64,000 nucleotides of DNA from JBDTSW01 sp963797835 (GCA_963797835.1 CAWCRN010000022.1:1-64000), one strand, 5' to 3'. Shown: positions 32,231 through 41,444, numbered from the stretch's first letter. A program made the numbers and translations. The notes: generated by a model from the sequence alone, not told the origin.

Positions 32231-33133
32231 ATGGTCGAGCTGCGCCACCTGCGCTACTTCATCGCCGTGGCGGAGGAGCTGAACTTCAGCCGCGCCGCGG
32301 AGCGAATACACATGGCCCAGCCTCCGCTCAGCGCCGCAATCCGACAGCTCGAACGCGACCTCGGCGTCGATCTCTTCGTCCGCACGACCCGCGAGGTGAA
32401 GCTAACCGAAGCCGGACACGCGTTCCTCGCCGGAGCGCGCCGGACGCTGGCGGATGCCGAACGGGCGGCCGAGGACGCCAAGCGCGCCGCTGCGGGCGAG
32501 CTCGGTCACCTCCGCCTCGCCTATTCCTGGAGCACCCGCTTCGAGACGCTGCCGGCGCTCGGCAGAGCGTTCCGGGCAACGCACCCGGACGTCGAGCTTC
32601 TTGCCCAGGAGATGTGGAACGCGCGGATGCCCCCGGCGTTCGCCAGCGGCAGCATCGACATCGCCCTCTCGCTCTGCCCCGAGATCGCCGCCGAGCTGCA
32701 GCTTGCCCCGATCCACAAGGAGCGCCTCGTAGCGCTGTTGCCCGAGGGCCATCCACTCGCGGGCGAGGAGGCGATCCCGCTCTCCGCGCTCGCCGACGAG
32801 GAATTCATCGTGTTCCCGCGGGAGATCGCGCCCCGGCTGTACGACGCCTTCATCTCAATCTTTCGCCGCGCCGGTTTCGAGCCGCGCGTGCGGGCCGAGT
32901 CTTTCCACACGGGATGGGACCTCGGCGTCCTCGCCGAAATCCCGGCTGTCGCCATGGCCCCGCAGACCGCTGCAGGCGGCCTCCCGGACGGGATCGTCCC
33001 GGTTGCGTTGAGCGAGCCGACCGACTCGCTGGAGACCAGCCTGGTCTGGCGCGCCGACGACAGCTCACCGACCGTCGCCGCTTTCGTGGGCGTCGCGCGC
33101 TCGGCCCTCGGGACTCTGACCGGCTCCGTCTAG
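32231..33133 (+). CDS. LysR family transcriptional regulator
   Basis: 300 residues. Winged HTH at the N terminus: VELRHLRYFIAVAEELNFSR, AERIHMAQPPLSAAIRQLER, LGVDLFVRTTREVKLTEAG. A linker helix and a periplasmic-binding-like effector domain follow (LRLAYSWSTRFETLPAL, FREVEL-type strands, VALLPEGHPLAG). The gene is divergent from the MBL gene; CGTATGAGGAGGCGTACG near 32202-32218 in the gap is a candidate LysR box. Confidence 0.93.
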   Translation: MVELRHLRYFIAVAEELNFSRAAERIHMAQPPLSAAIRQLERDLGVDLFVRTTREVKLTEAGHAFLAGARRTLADAERAAEDAKRAAAGELGHLRLAYSWSTRFETLPALGRAFRATHPDVELLAQEMWNARMPPAFASGSIDIALSLCPEIAAELQLAPIHKERLVALLPEGHPLAGEEAIPLSALADEEFIVFPREIAPRLYDAFISIFRRAGFEPRVRAESFHTGWDLGVLAEIPAVAMAPQTAAGGLPDGIVPVALSEPTDSLETSLVWRADDSSPTVAAFVGVARSALGTLTGSV

Positions 33134-33187
33134 CGCCATACGGCGTTCGTGTTGCTCGCGGCAACCGCCGGTCCTAGCCTCGGTCGC

Positions 33188-33933
33188 GTGAGCGCAGCAG
33201 TCGACATCCTCGACCCGGACCGGCCGAAGCGGATCGTGATCGTGGCGTCGAACCGGCCGTCTCCGAACAGACCGGCTGGCCGATCGGCTTCTGGTGGGCC
33301 GAGCTATCCCATCCGTTCCTGGAGTTCACCGAGCACGGCTACGAAGTCGACATCGCGAGCCCGGGGGGCGGCGCCCTCCAAGCGGACGCGTTCAGTGATC
33401 CGCGCGACGAGTCCGGATACTCGGCCGAGGATCTGATCAGCCTCGGCTTCATCAACTCGCCCACGCACATGAGGCTGGTCGAGGAAACAAAGCCGCTTGC
33501 CGAGATTCGCGTCGACGACTACGACGGCGCGCTCCTCGTCGGAGGTCAAGGTCCGATGTACACGTTCGTCGACAACGAGCGCGTGCACGACCTCGTCGGC
33601 GCCTTCCACGGGGCCGGCAAGGTGGCAGGGGTGATCTGCCACGCTGCGTGCGTGCTGCTCAAGACTCGCCTTTCGGACGGCACTCTGCTCGTCGACGGCA
33701 AGACTTGGACCGGGTTCGCGAACTCCGAGGAGCGCTACGCCGACGACTCCGCCGGACAGAGGATCCAGCCGTTCTGGATCGAGGACGAGGCGAGGAAGCT
33801 CGAGAACACCAACTTCATCGTCAGCGGCCGATTCAAGCCGCACGCCGTGCGCGACGGGGACCTGATCACGGGCCAGCAGCAGTACTCCGGGAGGGCGGCC
33901 GCGCGCCTGATGATCGAGGCGCTAGGGGTCTGA
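33188..33933 (+). pseudogene. DJ-1/PfpI (Hsp31-like) protein, one frameshift
   Basis: GTG 33188 starts SAAVDILDPDRPKRIVIVAS. Near 33258 one base appears lost, and the other frame continues VSEQTGWPIGFWWAELSHPF through EHGYEVDIASPGGG. It then runs unbroken (GALLVGGQGPMYTFVDN, AGVICHAACVLL with the nucleophilic Cys, FIVSGRFKPHAVRDGDLITG) to 33933. Apart from the shift it is a complete type 1 glutamine-amidotransferase-like protein of the DJ-1/Hsp31 branch (glyoxalase III/deglycase or chaperone activities are known). It may be functional if the shift is an assembly error. It is 19 bp upstream of the VOC-led operon. Confidence 0.65.
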
Positions 33934-33952
33934 ACGGGCCGAAAGCAGACCA

Positions 33953-34345
33953 ATGCTCGCAAGCCACCCAGTCGACGTGATGATCCTGGCGACCGACCTG
34001 GGCGCGGCCAGGGAGTTCTACGGCGACAGGATCGGGCTGCAGGTGCTGATCGAGAGCGACGACTTCCTCACCTTCAAGTGCGGGGGTGACAGTCGCCTCG
34101 TAGTCACCCGAAGCTCCACCGGCACGAGTGAGTCCGAGACAAAGGCCTCTTGGCGGGTGAGCGACTTGACCGCCGAGGTCGCCGAGTTGCGTTCGCGCGG
34201 TGTCGAGGTCGAGGAATATGACGAGCCGAACCTGAAGACCGTCGACGGCATCGCCGACGTCGGCTTCGCACTCGCCGCCTGGCTCGTCGACCCCGATGGG
34301 AACTCGCTCGGGCTCTTGCAGTTCAAGGGCGCGGACTCGGGTTGA
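33953..34345 (+). CDS. VOC/glyoxalase-family protein
   Basis: 130 residues: two beta-alpha-beta-beta-beta modules, VDVMILATDLGAAREFYGDR, then ASWRVSDLTAEVAELRSRGV and a C-terminal AAWLVDPDGNSLGLLQF. Typical full length. VOC proteins are glyoxalases, dioxygenases or antibiotic-binding proteins (for example fosfomycin or bleomycin resistance). First gene of a five-gene run; its stop overlaps the next start (TTGA). Confidence 0.9.
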   Translation: MLASHPVDVMILATDLGAAREFYGDRIGLQVLIESDDFLTFKCGGDSRLVVTRSSTGTSESETKASWRVSDLTAEVAELRSRGVEVEEYDEPNLKTVDGIADVGFALAAWLVDPDGNSLGLLQFKGADSG

Positions 34346-34974
34346 GCGGCGAGGGTGCAGCGAGCGGGGCCTCCTCGACGCCGCCGGAGCCCGGTCAAGG
34401 GCCCGTCACGACGACCGTAACCCGGCGCGTCCGACTCGGCCACGAGGCCGCGTACGAACAATTCCTCGCGGGGATCATCGCCGCGGCGAGCGAGTTCCCC
34501 GGTCATCTCGGGGTCGAGGTCTTCAAGCCCCAGAGCGCAAGCGCGGGGGACTATCGCACCGTGTACCGCTTCGACACCGCCGAGCACCTCGAGGCCTGGC
34601 TCGACTCCGACGAGCATGCGGCTTGGCTGAAGCGTGCCGAGCCACACGTGATCGGCCCCATGCGCACCAGCTTCGTGACCGGTCTCGAGAGCTGGTTCAC
34701 GCTGCCCGGTCGGCCCGGCGTGCCCCCGCCGCCGTACAAGATGGCGCTGGTTACGTGGGCCACCATCTTCCCTCTGATCACTGCCATCGTCGCCATTACG
34801 GGCCCGTTGCTCGAAGGACTGCCACTCGCGGCGAGACTTGGGATAACGACTGCCCTCGCCGTTCCGCTGATGACGTGGGTCGTGATGCCCCGCGTGACCC
34901 GGCTCCTGAGCGGATGGCTATATCCCGAGCACCTCGCTCCGCCACCGACCCGGGAAACCGATACCCGTGATTGA
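34342..34974 (+). CDS. antibiotic biosynthesis monooxygenase-domain membrane protein
   Basis: 210 residues. Residues about 20-110 are an ABM ferredoxin-like domain (VTRRVRLGHEAAYEQFLAGI, FPGHLGVEVFKP, YRTVYRFDTAEHLEAWLDSD). Two membrane segments follow (ALVTWATIFPLITAIVAITG and ITTALAVPLMTWVVMP). This ABM plus two-TM form is a known actinobacterial/proteobacterial type of unclear role. The TTG start at 34342 overlaps the preceding stop; its own end overlaps the MFS start by eight bases. Confidence 0.85.
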   Translation: MSGEGAASGASSTPPEPGQGPVTTTVTRRVRLGHEAAYEQFLAGIIAAASEFPGHLGVEVFKPQSASAGDYRTVYRFDTAEHLEAWLDSDEHAAWLKRAEPHVIGPMRTSFVTGLESWFTLPGRPGVPPPPYKMALVTWATIFPLITAIVAITGPLLEGLPLAARLGITTALAVPLMTWVVMPRVTRLLSGWLYPEHLAPPPTRETDTRD

Positions 34975-36436
34975 GTCCCCAGAGCGTGAGGGGTTGCAAC
35001 CTCCCGACCCCCGACGCTGGCGGGCCCTCGCGCTCCTCGGGACCGCGTTCTTCATGGTGATTCTCGACGGGACGATCGTCGTCACCGCGTTGCCGGTCAT
35101 CGGTCACGAGCTCGGGCTGTCGACCGGGGGCCTGCAGTGGGTGATCAGCGCCTACCTGATCAGCTTCGGCGGCTTCCTCCTGCTCGGCGGCCGGAGCGCT
35201 GATCTGCTTGGACGTCGGCGCGTGTTCATGGCCGGGGTCGGCCTGTTCGTCGCCGCTTCGCTCGCGTGCGGCCTCGCCCCGGGAGCCGAGGTGCTGATCG
35301 CCGCGCGCGTCGTCCAGGGCGTTTCGGCAGCAATCATGGCGCCGACCGCGCTCTCGTTGCTGATGACCGTCTTTCCAGAGGGCCCGGAGCGCAACAAGGC
35401 GCTGGGGATCTGGGGTGGTATCGGCGGCGTCGGCGCCACCGCCGGCCTGCTGATCGGCGGGCCGATCACCGATGCGCTTGGCTGGGAGTGGATCTTCTTC
35501 ATCAACGTCCCGATTGGCGTGGGCCTGCTCGCACTGACCCCGCGCCTTCTGCCCGAAAGCGTCGATCCCGACTGCGTCCGCTCGTTCGACGTCGGCGGCG
35601 CGGTGACCGTCACTGCCGGTGTGCTCGCCCTGGTGCTGGCGATCGCCGAGGCGCCGGACGCCGGCTGGGGCAGTCTGCAGACGATCGGGCTTCTCGCCGG
35701 CTCGGTGGCCCTGCTTGCGACGTTCGTCCGGATCGAGGCGCGCTCGCCTGGACCGCTCGTGCCGCTGCGGATCTTCCGCTCGCGCTCGCTGATCGGCGGC
35801 AACCTCGTGCTCCTCACGGCCGGGATGTGCGTCGACGGGACGCTCGTGATCGCCACCCTCTACGCCCAGGACGTGCTCGGGTACTCGACGATTCAGTTCG
35901 GGTTGATGACGGCCGTGCTGACGGTGATGTCGGTCGTCGGCGCATACACGGCGCAGAACCTCGTCGGGAAGGTCGGCCCAATGCCAGTGGCGCTCGCGGG
36001 AATGACCCTGATCGCAGGCGCGTGTGTCATGTTCACCCGGGTGTCGGTCGACGGCAGCTACCTCGACGACCTGTTCGTCGGATTCCTGCTTTTCGGCCCC
36101 GGGCTCGGCGCGGCGTTCGTCGCCTCGCAGATCGCGTCGCTTACCGGCGTTGCCGAGCGCGAGTCCGGGCTTGCGGCCGGCCTCGTCGACAGCGCCTTTC
36201 ACGTCGGCTCCGCCCTCGGGATCGCCATCGTCACCACCGTCGTCGTCGCGCGAACGGAGGACGTTCTCGAGGGCGGCGGAGCCGAGCTCGGCGCGATCAC
36301 CGAGGGGTTTCAGTCGGCGTTCGTCGCCGCAGTCGGCTTCGCAATCGTCGGGGCGCTGATGGCGCTCCTGTTCCTCGGACGAGGTTCGGCGGCCGAGGCT
36401 GAACCCGCTCCCACGGTATTGGCGCAGGAGCCATGA
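34967..36436 (+). CDS. MFS transporter, DHA2 family
   Basis: 489 residues and about 14 membrane segments. ILDGTIVVTALPVIGHELGL is the DHA2 motif with the conserved Asp in helix 1. GRSADLLGRRRVF is the loop 2-3 motif and QGVSAAIMAPTALSLL the helix 5 motif. A proton-driven exporter of drugs or other hydrophobic compounds. GTG 34967 overlaps the ABM gene; the stop overlaps the GNAT start (ATGA). The C terminus is short and cytoplasmic. Confidence 0.93.
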   Translation: MIESPEREGLQPPDPRRWRALALLGTAFFMVILDGTIVVTALPVIGHELGLSTGGLQWVISAYLISFGGFLLLGGRSADLLGRRRVFMAGVGLFVAASLACGLAPGAEVLIAARVVQGVSAAIMAPTALSLLMTVFPEGPERNKALGIWGGIGGVGATAGLLIGGPITDALGWEWIFFINVPIGVGLLALTPRLLPESVDPDCVRSFDVGGAVTVTAGVLALVLAIAEAPDAGWGSLQTIGLLAGSVALLATFVRIEARSPGPLVPLRIFRSRSLIGGNLVLLTAGMCVDGTLVIATLYAQDVLGYSTIQFGLMTAVLTVMSVVGAYTAQNLVGKVGPMPVALAGMTLIAGACVMFTRVSVDGSYLDDLFVGFLLFGPGLGAAFVASQIASLTGVAERESGLAAGLVDSAFHVGSALGIAIVTTVVVARTEDVLEGGGAELGAITEGFQSAFVAAVGFAIVGALMALLFLGRGSAAEAEPAPTVLAQEP

Positions 36437-37080
36437 GCGCAAACCGCGATGCAGCCCAGGCGCGGATTGTCCTCGTTTCCCCTGGACAGGCCGAAGCGGC
36501 CGGTTCGATCCTCGCGAGTAGTCACGCCGATTATCCCTCCTTCCGGCACCTCTTCCCGGACGACCAGCGCCGGGCTCGCGCCCTGCGAGCGCTGTTCACC
36601 GGCGTCGCCCGTGACGCAGCCCGGCTCGGATCGGCGTACGGAGCACTCGGCAGTGACGGCGCCCTGAGCGGAATCGCGCTCTGGTTGGCCCCCGGGAAGT
36701 TTCCGTGGAGCGCCCTCAGGCAGCTTCGCGGCGCTGCCTGGATGCTGTCTGTCCTGCGCGCCTATCCGAGCTCGTTTCGAGCGTTCATGCAGACCGGGGC
36801 GAACGGCGCGCGCGTTCATCCCGCCGACCGACACTGGTATCTGGAGACGATGGGCGTCGCCCGGGGCGCCCAACGCCAGGGCCTTGGCGGCCGGCTGCTG
36901 GAGCCGGTGCTCGAGATCGCCGATCGCGACCAAGTCGACTGCTACCTCGAAACCGCGGAGCCGCGCAATGCCGAGTACTACGCTCGCCACGGTTTCGTCG
37001 TCGAGAATCCGGCCCTGCAGCTGGTGCCCGATGGCCCGGCTCACATCACCATGCGGCGCCAGCCGACGGCAGCGCCCTGA
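36433..37080 (+). CDS. GNAT family N-acetyltransferase
   Basis: 215 residues. A divergent N-terminal half (ILASSHADYPSFRHLFPDDQ) leads to the acetyl-CoA site WYLETMGVARGAQRQGLGGR (the R-x-x-G-x-G/A loop) and C-terminal DCYLETAEPRNAEYYARHGF, as in GNAT enzymes acting on small amines or drugs. It is coupled to the exporter by a four-base overlap, so export and acetylation may act on the same compound. Confidence 0.9.
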   Translation: MSANRDAAQARIVLVSPGQAEAAGSILASSHADYPSFRHLFPDDQRRARALRALFTGVARDAARLGSAYGALGSDGALSGIALWLAPGKFPWSALRQLRGAAWMLSVLRAYPSSFRAFMQTGANGARVHPADRHWYLETMGVARGAQRQGLGGRLLEPVLEIADRDQVDCYLETAEPRNAEYYARHGFVVENPALQLVPDGPAHITMRRQPTAAP

Positions 37081-37141
37081 TGCGAGACGAACCGCGACCT
37101 CTACTAAGGAAACAACCAATGGGAACGGAGGCACAAATCCA

Positions 37142-37606
37142 ATGAACGCGAGGCCAACGCTGTACGAGTGGGCCGGAGGGGAGGCAGCGATCCGGCGGCT
37201 GATGGACTCCTTCTACGACCGCGTCGAGCGTGACGAGCTCCTCTCGCCGTACTTTCCCGGCGGGGTGAGCGAGGAGCACCGAGCGCACGTCAGCACCTGG
37301 TGGTCGGAGGTGCTGGGCGGCCCCGCCCGCTACACGGAGGACTTGGGCGGCTACGAGAAGATGCTCGCTCACCATCGCGGCCTTGCGATTGCGCCCGAGG
37401 AGCGGCATCGCTTCGTCTCGCTGCTCAGCTTCGCGGCCGACGACGCCGGCCTTCCGGACGACCCCGAGTTCCGCTCGGCGCTGGTCGCCTACGCCGAGTG
37501 GGGATCCCGCCTTGCGATGCACAACTCCCAGCCGGACGCCCAGGTCTTCGAGCACGCTCCTGTGCCTCGCTGGGGCTGGGGCGAGGCGCCCCCCTTTCAG
37601 CCCTAG
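37142..37606 (+). CDS. group II truncated haemoglobin
   Basis: 154 residues. Landmarks: LYEWAGGEAAIRRLMDSFYDRV (helices A/B with the B10 Tyr), LSPYFPGGVSEEHRAHVSTW (E helix region), GGPARYTEDLGG, MLAHHRGLAIAPEERHRFV (proximal His region) and a C-terminal WGSRLAMHNSQP. This matches trHbO-type 2/2 globins that bind O2 or NO. ATG 37142 has GGAGG at 37127-37131. It ends the five-gene run and is followed by the convergent SDR gene. Confidence 0.9.
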   Translation: MNARPTLYEWAGGEAAIRRLMDSFYDRVERDELLSPYFPGGVSEEHRAHVSTWWSEVLGGPARYTEDLGGYEKMLAHHRGLAIAPEERHRFVSLLSFAADDAGLPDDPEFRSALVAYAEWGSRLAMHNSQPDAQVFEHAPVPRWGWGEAPPFQP

Positions 37607-37692
37607 GCAGACCTGCGCCTGGTCGCCTTCATCCGGGGCGGGTCGACAAGGCTCTGCTATTCGCGGAACGCGGCAGCGCCAGATCTCTGATC

Positions 37693-38478
37693 TCAGTCGT
37701 CCAGACTCCCCATGCTCAGGTTGACGGTCGTTCCCGTCATCCCGCTCGCCTTATCGGAAGCCATGAAGACCGCCACGTCGGCCATCTCCTCGAGCGTCAT
37801 GAGCCGTCGCGCGTGGGTCGTGCGTGCGATGAACTCCTGCCACCGTTCCCAGGTCATCCCCGTGGCCTTTGCCTCGAAGACTTCCTTCAGCGAGCTTGTT
37901 TCCGGCATGCCGTGTGGTCGCAGACCGACCACGCGAATGCCCTGAGGTGCGAGTGCGGCGGAAAGATCTCGAGTGAGTGCCTCCTTGGCGGCCTGCGCCG
38001 GACCGTAGCCTCCGTTCAATGGGGTGCCCGTCCGCGAGGGGAGTGCGGTGACGGTCATGATCACCCCCGAGTTATTCGCGGCCATCCGCCGGGCCGCCAA
38101 GCGCGCGGTCAGGAAGTACGACGTGGCGTAGGCCGTGATCGGCAGGGAGAACTGTTCGAGATCCAGCTCGACCAGGGGCACACCCACGATGTTCGTGTCC
38201 GGGATCCCGACCGCGTTGAACGAGATATCGACGCGGCCCGCCTTGTCGATCACGGCCTGCAGATGCTGGTCCACGGCCCGCTCGTCCAGAGCGTCGACCT
38301 CCGCCGCCGCCGCCGATCCGCCGGCGGCAACGATGTCGTTGGCGACGGCTTCGACGGGTGCCAGTTTGCGCCCGGTGAGGTAAAGACTGGCCCCCTCAGG
38401 CGCAAAGGCCCGTGCGACAGCGCCGCCGACCGCGCCCCCGGCTCCGTAGATCACCGCAACCTTGTTCCTCAGCATCAT
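37693..38478 (-). CDS. SDR family oxidoreductase with altered catalytic motif
   Basis: 261 residues. The nucleotide-binding motif VIYGAGGAVGGAVARAFAPEG is a standard T-G-x-x-x-G-x-G variant, and the C-terminal GMTGTTVNLSMGS is typical. The catalytic motif reads YGPAQ, with Gln in place of the Lys of Y-x-x-x-K, and the usual Ser strand reads MTVTALPSRTG. The overall fold is intact, so this is a divergent SDR group whose catalytic use is uncertain. It is preceded by a 60-bp element (38499-38558) that is repeated upstream of the MFS gene at 41422. Confidence 0.85.
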   Translation of the reverse strand: MMLRNKVAVIYGAGGAVGGAVARAFAPEGASLYLTGRKLAPVEAVANDIVAAGGSAAAAEVDALDERAVDQHLQAVIDKAGRVDISFNAVGIPDTNIVGVPLVELDLEQFSLPITAYATSYFLTARLAARRMAANNSGVIMTVTALPSRTGTPLNGGYGPAQAAKEALTRDLSAALAPQGIRVVGLRPHGMPETSSLKEVFEAKATGMTWERWQEFIARTTHARRLMTLEEMADVAVFMASDKASGMTGTTVNLSMGSLDD

Positions 38479-38498
38479 CTCGCTCGCTCCTTCCGGAC

Positions 38499-38558
38499 GT
38501 TCGGCGGCGGAATTGCCGCTCTGTCAGTACGGATACGGCGGGGGTCGGAAATCCATCG
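38499..38558 (-). promoter_or_regulatory. duplicated upstream element, copy A
   Basis: 60 bp, 52 identical to 41445-41504. It ends 21 bp before the SDR start and begins directly after the ECF sigma gene's stop. On the minus strand it opens CGATGGATTTCCG and later contains a GCGG..CCGC hairpin. It is probably a promoter plus leader shared by two genes of one regulon. Confidence 0.6.
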
Positions 38559-39578
38559 CTAGGACTCGATCGCGGCCGGGAGCCCGAAGCGCGGAACCAG
38601 CTCGGGATCGAGGAAGCTGGTGAAATCGGCGATCAGCTCACCGTCGAGCGTCAGCACGCTGATGCTGTGCGCAGCGAACCTCTCCCGCTCCTCCTCCCAC
38701 TGGTACTTGGCGAACGCAAGCTGGCCGTTCGCCCGAACGGGGACGGCGCGCCAGCGCCTGTCGCTCGCAAGCACGACTGCCTCGAGGAAGGCGGATATCG
38801 CCTCGTGCCCCCGGTACCAGGTGGGTATCGGCGGCATCGTCATCGCCGCGTCGGCGGTCAACATCGCGACGACGGCGTCGACGTCAGCACGCTCCCAGGC
38901 GTCGACGTAGCGGTCGACGAGCTCGCGCAGGCCCTGGTCGTCGAGCGAGCTGAGCACCGCCTGCTGGCTGCGCTCGGGAAGCCGCTCGTCGACCGCCTTG
39001 TGAGCCCGCTGGAGCGCGCTGTCGATCCCGGTCGGGGTCGTCTCGAGCACCTCGGCCGTCTCGCGCGCCGAGAAGCCGAGGACGTCGCGGAGGACGAGCA
39101 CCGCGCGCTGTCGCGCCGGCAGGTGCTGGAGCGCGGCGATGAAGGCGAGCTCGACGCTCTCGCGCTGCTCGTAGCGCGCCTCGGGACCGGCAAGCCCGTC
39201 CGCGATGCCGAATCGCTCATCAGGATAGGGCTCGACCCAAACCGTTTCGACCAAGGGCTCGGCCAGGCCGTCGTGCGGGTCCCCAGCCGGGACATAGTCG
39301 ATCGGCAGCACCCGCTTGGGGCGTCGCTCGATCGCCCGCAGGCAGACATTGGTCGCGATCGCGTAGAGCCAAGAGCGCAGCGAGCTTCGCCCCTCGAAGC
39401 TCGCGAGCCCGCGCCAGGCGCGCAACAGGGTCTCCTGGAGCGCGTCCTCGGCGTCGTGCAGCGAGCCGAGCATCCGGTAGCAGTGGGCGTGCAGGACGCC
39501 GCGGTGGGGCTCCGCCAGCTGGGCGAAGGCGTCCTCGTCGCCGCCGCGGGCCGCCTCCAACAGCCGGCGCTCGTTCAT
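38559..39578 (-). CDS. ECF sigma factor with C-terminal SnoaL domain (ECF41-like/SigJ-SigG type)
   Basis: 339 residues. Sigma region 2 is at residues about 15-75 (AHCYRMLGSLHDAEDALQET, then SWLYAIATNVCLRAIERRPK). Sigma region 4 is at about 135-185 (LPARQRAVLVLRDVLGFSAR, ETAEVLETTPTGIDSALQRA). Residues 205-339 form a SnoaL-like domain (ELVDRYVDAWERADVDAVVA), which in this ECF group replaces an anti-sigma factor and tunes activity. Its ATG overlaps the stop of the VOC gene. It sits between two genes carrying the same upstream element, which are its likely targets. Confidence 0.9.
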   Translation of the reverse strand: MNERRLLEAARGGDEDAFAQLAEPHRGVLHAHCYRMLGSLHDAEDALQETLLRAWRGLASFEGRSSLRSWLYAIATNVCLRAIERRPKRVLPIDYVPAGDPHDGLAEPLVETVWVEPYPDERFGIADGLAGPEARYEQRESVELAFIAALQHLPARQRAVLVLRDVLGFSARETAEVLETTPTGIDSALQRAHKAVDERLPERSQQAVLSSLDDQGLRELVDRYVDAWERADVDAVVAMLTADAAMTMPPIPTWYRGHEAISAFLEAVVLASDRRWRAVPVRANGQLAFAKYQWEEERERFAAHSISVLTLDGELIADFTSFLDPELVPRFGLPAAIES

Positions 39579-39964
39579 GCCGTGCTCCGCGCGGACCGAT
39601 GCCGGGCCTTGGGCTGCCAGAAGGCGATCTCGCCCCCGGAGGAGGTGCCGACGACGCTTCGCCACCCTGCCGGGCCCTCTCGTGGCTCGAGGAGGATGGA
39701 CGCGCCGAGCTTGCACGCCCGGCCGGTGGCCGCGGCGATCTCGGCGACCTCGACGTAGGGCAGCCAGAGGGGGCGCTCGGTACCGCACTCCACGATCCCG
39801 CCCCCGAACCCGGCGCCGAGCTCGAGGGAGAGGTAGGAGCCGGCTCGCGTCTCGATCGATTCCGGGCGCCAGCCGCAGAGCTCCGCGTAGAGGTCGCGGG
39901 CCTGCGGCAGGTCACCCGTGTGGAGCTCCAGGTGGACGACCGGGTTGGTGCGGAGCGGCGTCAT
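39575..39964 (-). CDS. VOC family protein
   Basis: 129 residues with two VOC half-modules: NPVVHLELHTGDLPQARDLY, AELCGWRPESI and, in the second, PYVEVAEIAAATGRACKLGA. The C-terminal end (GEIAFWQPKARH) resembles the group that contains glyoxalase-like regulators and resistance proteins. Its stop overlaps the ECF sigma start, so the two are translated together; the upstream MFS gene ends 12 bp away. Confidence 0.87.
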   Translation of the reverse strand: MTPLRTNPVVHLELHTGDLPQARDLYAELCGWRPESIETRAGSYLSLELGAGFGGGIVECGTERPLWLPYVEVAEIAAATGRACKLGASILLEPREGPAGWRSVVGTSSGGEIAFWQPKARHRSARSTA

Positions 39965-39976
39965 CGTCCCATTGGA

Positions 39977-41422
39977 TCAGCTCGCGCCTCGGGCCTCGAG
40001 GGCCGGAACCGCATCGACGGGGACGGACTCGGCTGTCCGCGAGCGACCCGGCAGTGCGAGGGCGACGATCGCACCGATCAGCGAGAATCCCGCGAGGACT
40101 GCGACCGCAGGCGCGAACCCGTTGAGGAAGGCATCCGGCGAGGCGAAGCTGCCGGTGCCGGCGAACACCGCAGCAGCCACCGCGACCCCGAAGACACCGC
40201 CGAGCTCGCGCATCATGCTGTTGACGCCGGCGGCCTTGCCGAGATCCTGGAGGGAGAATGAGCCGACCACCGAGTTCTGCGCCGCGGGAATCGCCATCGA
40301 GACCCCGACGCCGGCGACGATCGACGGCGGCAGGAACTCCGAATAGGTGAGTCCGGAGTCGGCGATCAGCGCGATCCAGCCCATCCCGAGCGCCTGCAGC
40401 GACAGTCCGGCGACCATGAACGGACGCTCGCCGAAGCGGTCCACCAGGTTGCCGACGATCGGGGCGACGGTGATGAACGTGACCGTCCAGGGCATCAGTC
40501 GCAGGCCGGCGTCGAGCGGCGAGTAGCCAAGCGCCGTCTGCAGCATCTGCGCGAAGAAGAAGACGGCGCCGAACAGGGAGGCGAAGGTGAGGAAGATCGC
40601 TCCGTTGCCCGCCGAGAATGCGCGGGAGCGGAAGAAGCGCATCGGCACCATCGGCTCCGGCGCCCGCAACTCGCGGACGACGAACGCCACCACCAGCACC
40701 AGGCCGGCCGCGAGCGCTCCGATGATCTCGAGGCTGTCCCAGCCGGCGGAGTTCCCACGTACCAGCCCCCACACGATCGCGAAGCCGGCCGCGCTGATCA
40801 GCGCCAGACCGGGGAAGTCGAGGCCGGTGTCGCCGCCGTGACTCTCCTCGATCCGGTTGAGGACGAGCGGGATCGCGGCCAGGCCGATCGGCACGTTGAG
40901 CCAGAAGATCCAGGTCCAGTCGAGGCCCTCGGCGATCGCGCCGCCGACCAGCGGGCCCATCGCGACCGCGATCCCGGTGACCGCGCTGAAAAGGCCGATC
41001 GCGGCTCCTCGCTTCTCGGGCGGGAAGGCCGCGCTCAGCAGCGCGAGGCCCAGCGTCAGCACCAGCGCCGCGCCGGCCCCCTGGATTGCGCGGGCCGCGA
41101 TCAGCCAGCCGACGGTGGGCGCGAGCGCGCTCGCCGCCGACGCGGCGGCGAACAGGCCCAACCCGATCGCGTAGAAGGCCCGGCGCCCGTATCGGTCGCC
41201 GATCGCGGCGGCAGTGATCAGCAGCACCGCGAAGCTCAGGTTGTACGCGTTCACCGTCCACTCCAGATCCTCGATCGAGGCACCCAGGTCGAGGCGGATC
41301 GTGCTCAGCGACGTCGACACCACGAGCGTGTCGAGGGCGGCCATCAGCGAGCCGATCGCGGTCAAGGCGACGACCCATGCGGTTGCCGTCTTCTTGCTCG
41401 GTTGAGTGAATCTCGAGCTCAT
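39977..41422 (-). CDS. MFS transporter, DHA2 family
   Basis: About 481 residues, 14 membrane segments. LMAALDTLVVSTSLSTIRLD is the helix 1 motif with its Asp, AAAIGDRYGRRAFY the loop 2-3 motif and QGAGAALVLTLGLALLSAA the helix 5 motif. ATG 41422 (SSRFTQPSKKTATAW) with GGAG upstream was preferred over an earlier start at 41482, which would run through the conserved upstream element. It heads the MFS-VOC-ECF unit. Confidence 0.92.
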   Translation of the reverse strand: MSSRFTQPSKKTATAWVVALTAIGSLMAALDTLVVSTSLSTIRLDLGASIEDLEWTVNAYNLSFAVLLITAAAIGDRYGRRAFYAIGLGLFAAASAASALAPTVGWLIAARAIQGAGAALVLTLGLALLSAAFPPEKRGAAIGLFSAVTGIAVAMGPLVGGAIAEGLDWTWIFWLNVPIGLAAIPLVLNRIEESHGGDTGLDFPGLALISAAGFAIVWGLVRGNSAGWDSLEIIGALAAGLVLVVAFVVRELRAPEPMVPMRFFRSRAFSAGNGAIFLTFASLFGAVFFFAQMLQTALGYSPLDAGLRLMPWTVTFITVAPIVGNLVDRFGERPFMVAGLSLQALGMGWIALIADSGLTYSEFLPPSIVAGVGVSMAIPAAQNSVVGSFSLQDLGKAAGVNSMMRELGGVFGVAVAAAVFAGTGSFASPDAFLNGFAPAVAVLAGFSLIGAIVALALPGRSRTAESVPVDAVPALEARGAS

Positions 41423-41444
41423 CGGGGCTCCTCGCCTTCCCGTC

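Noticed and set aside
34796..36442. Long minus-strand open frame (548 codons)
   Set aside because: Antisense to the DHA2 exporter; charged, repetitive sequence without any domain.
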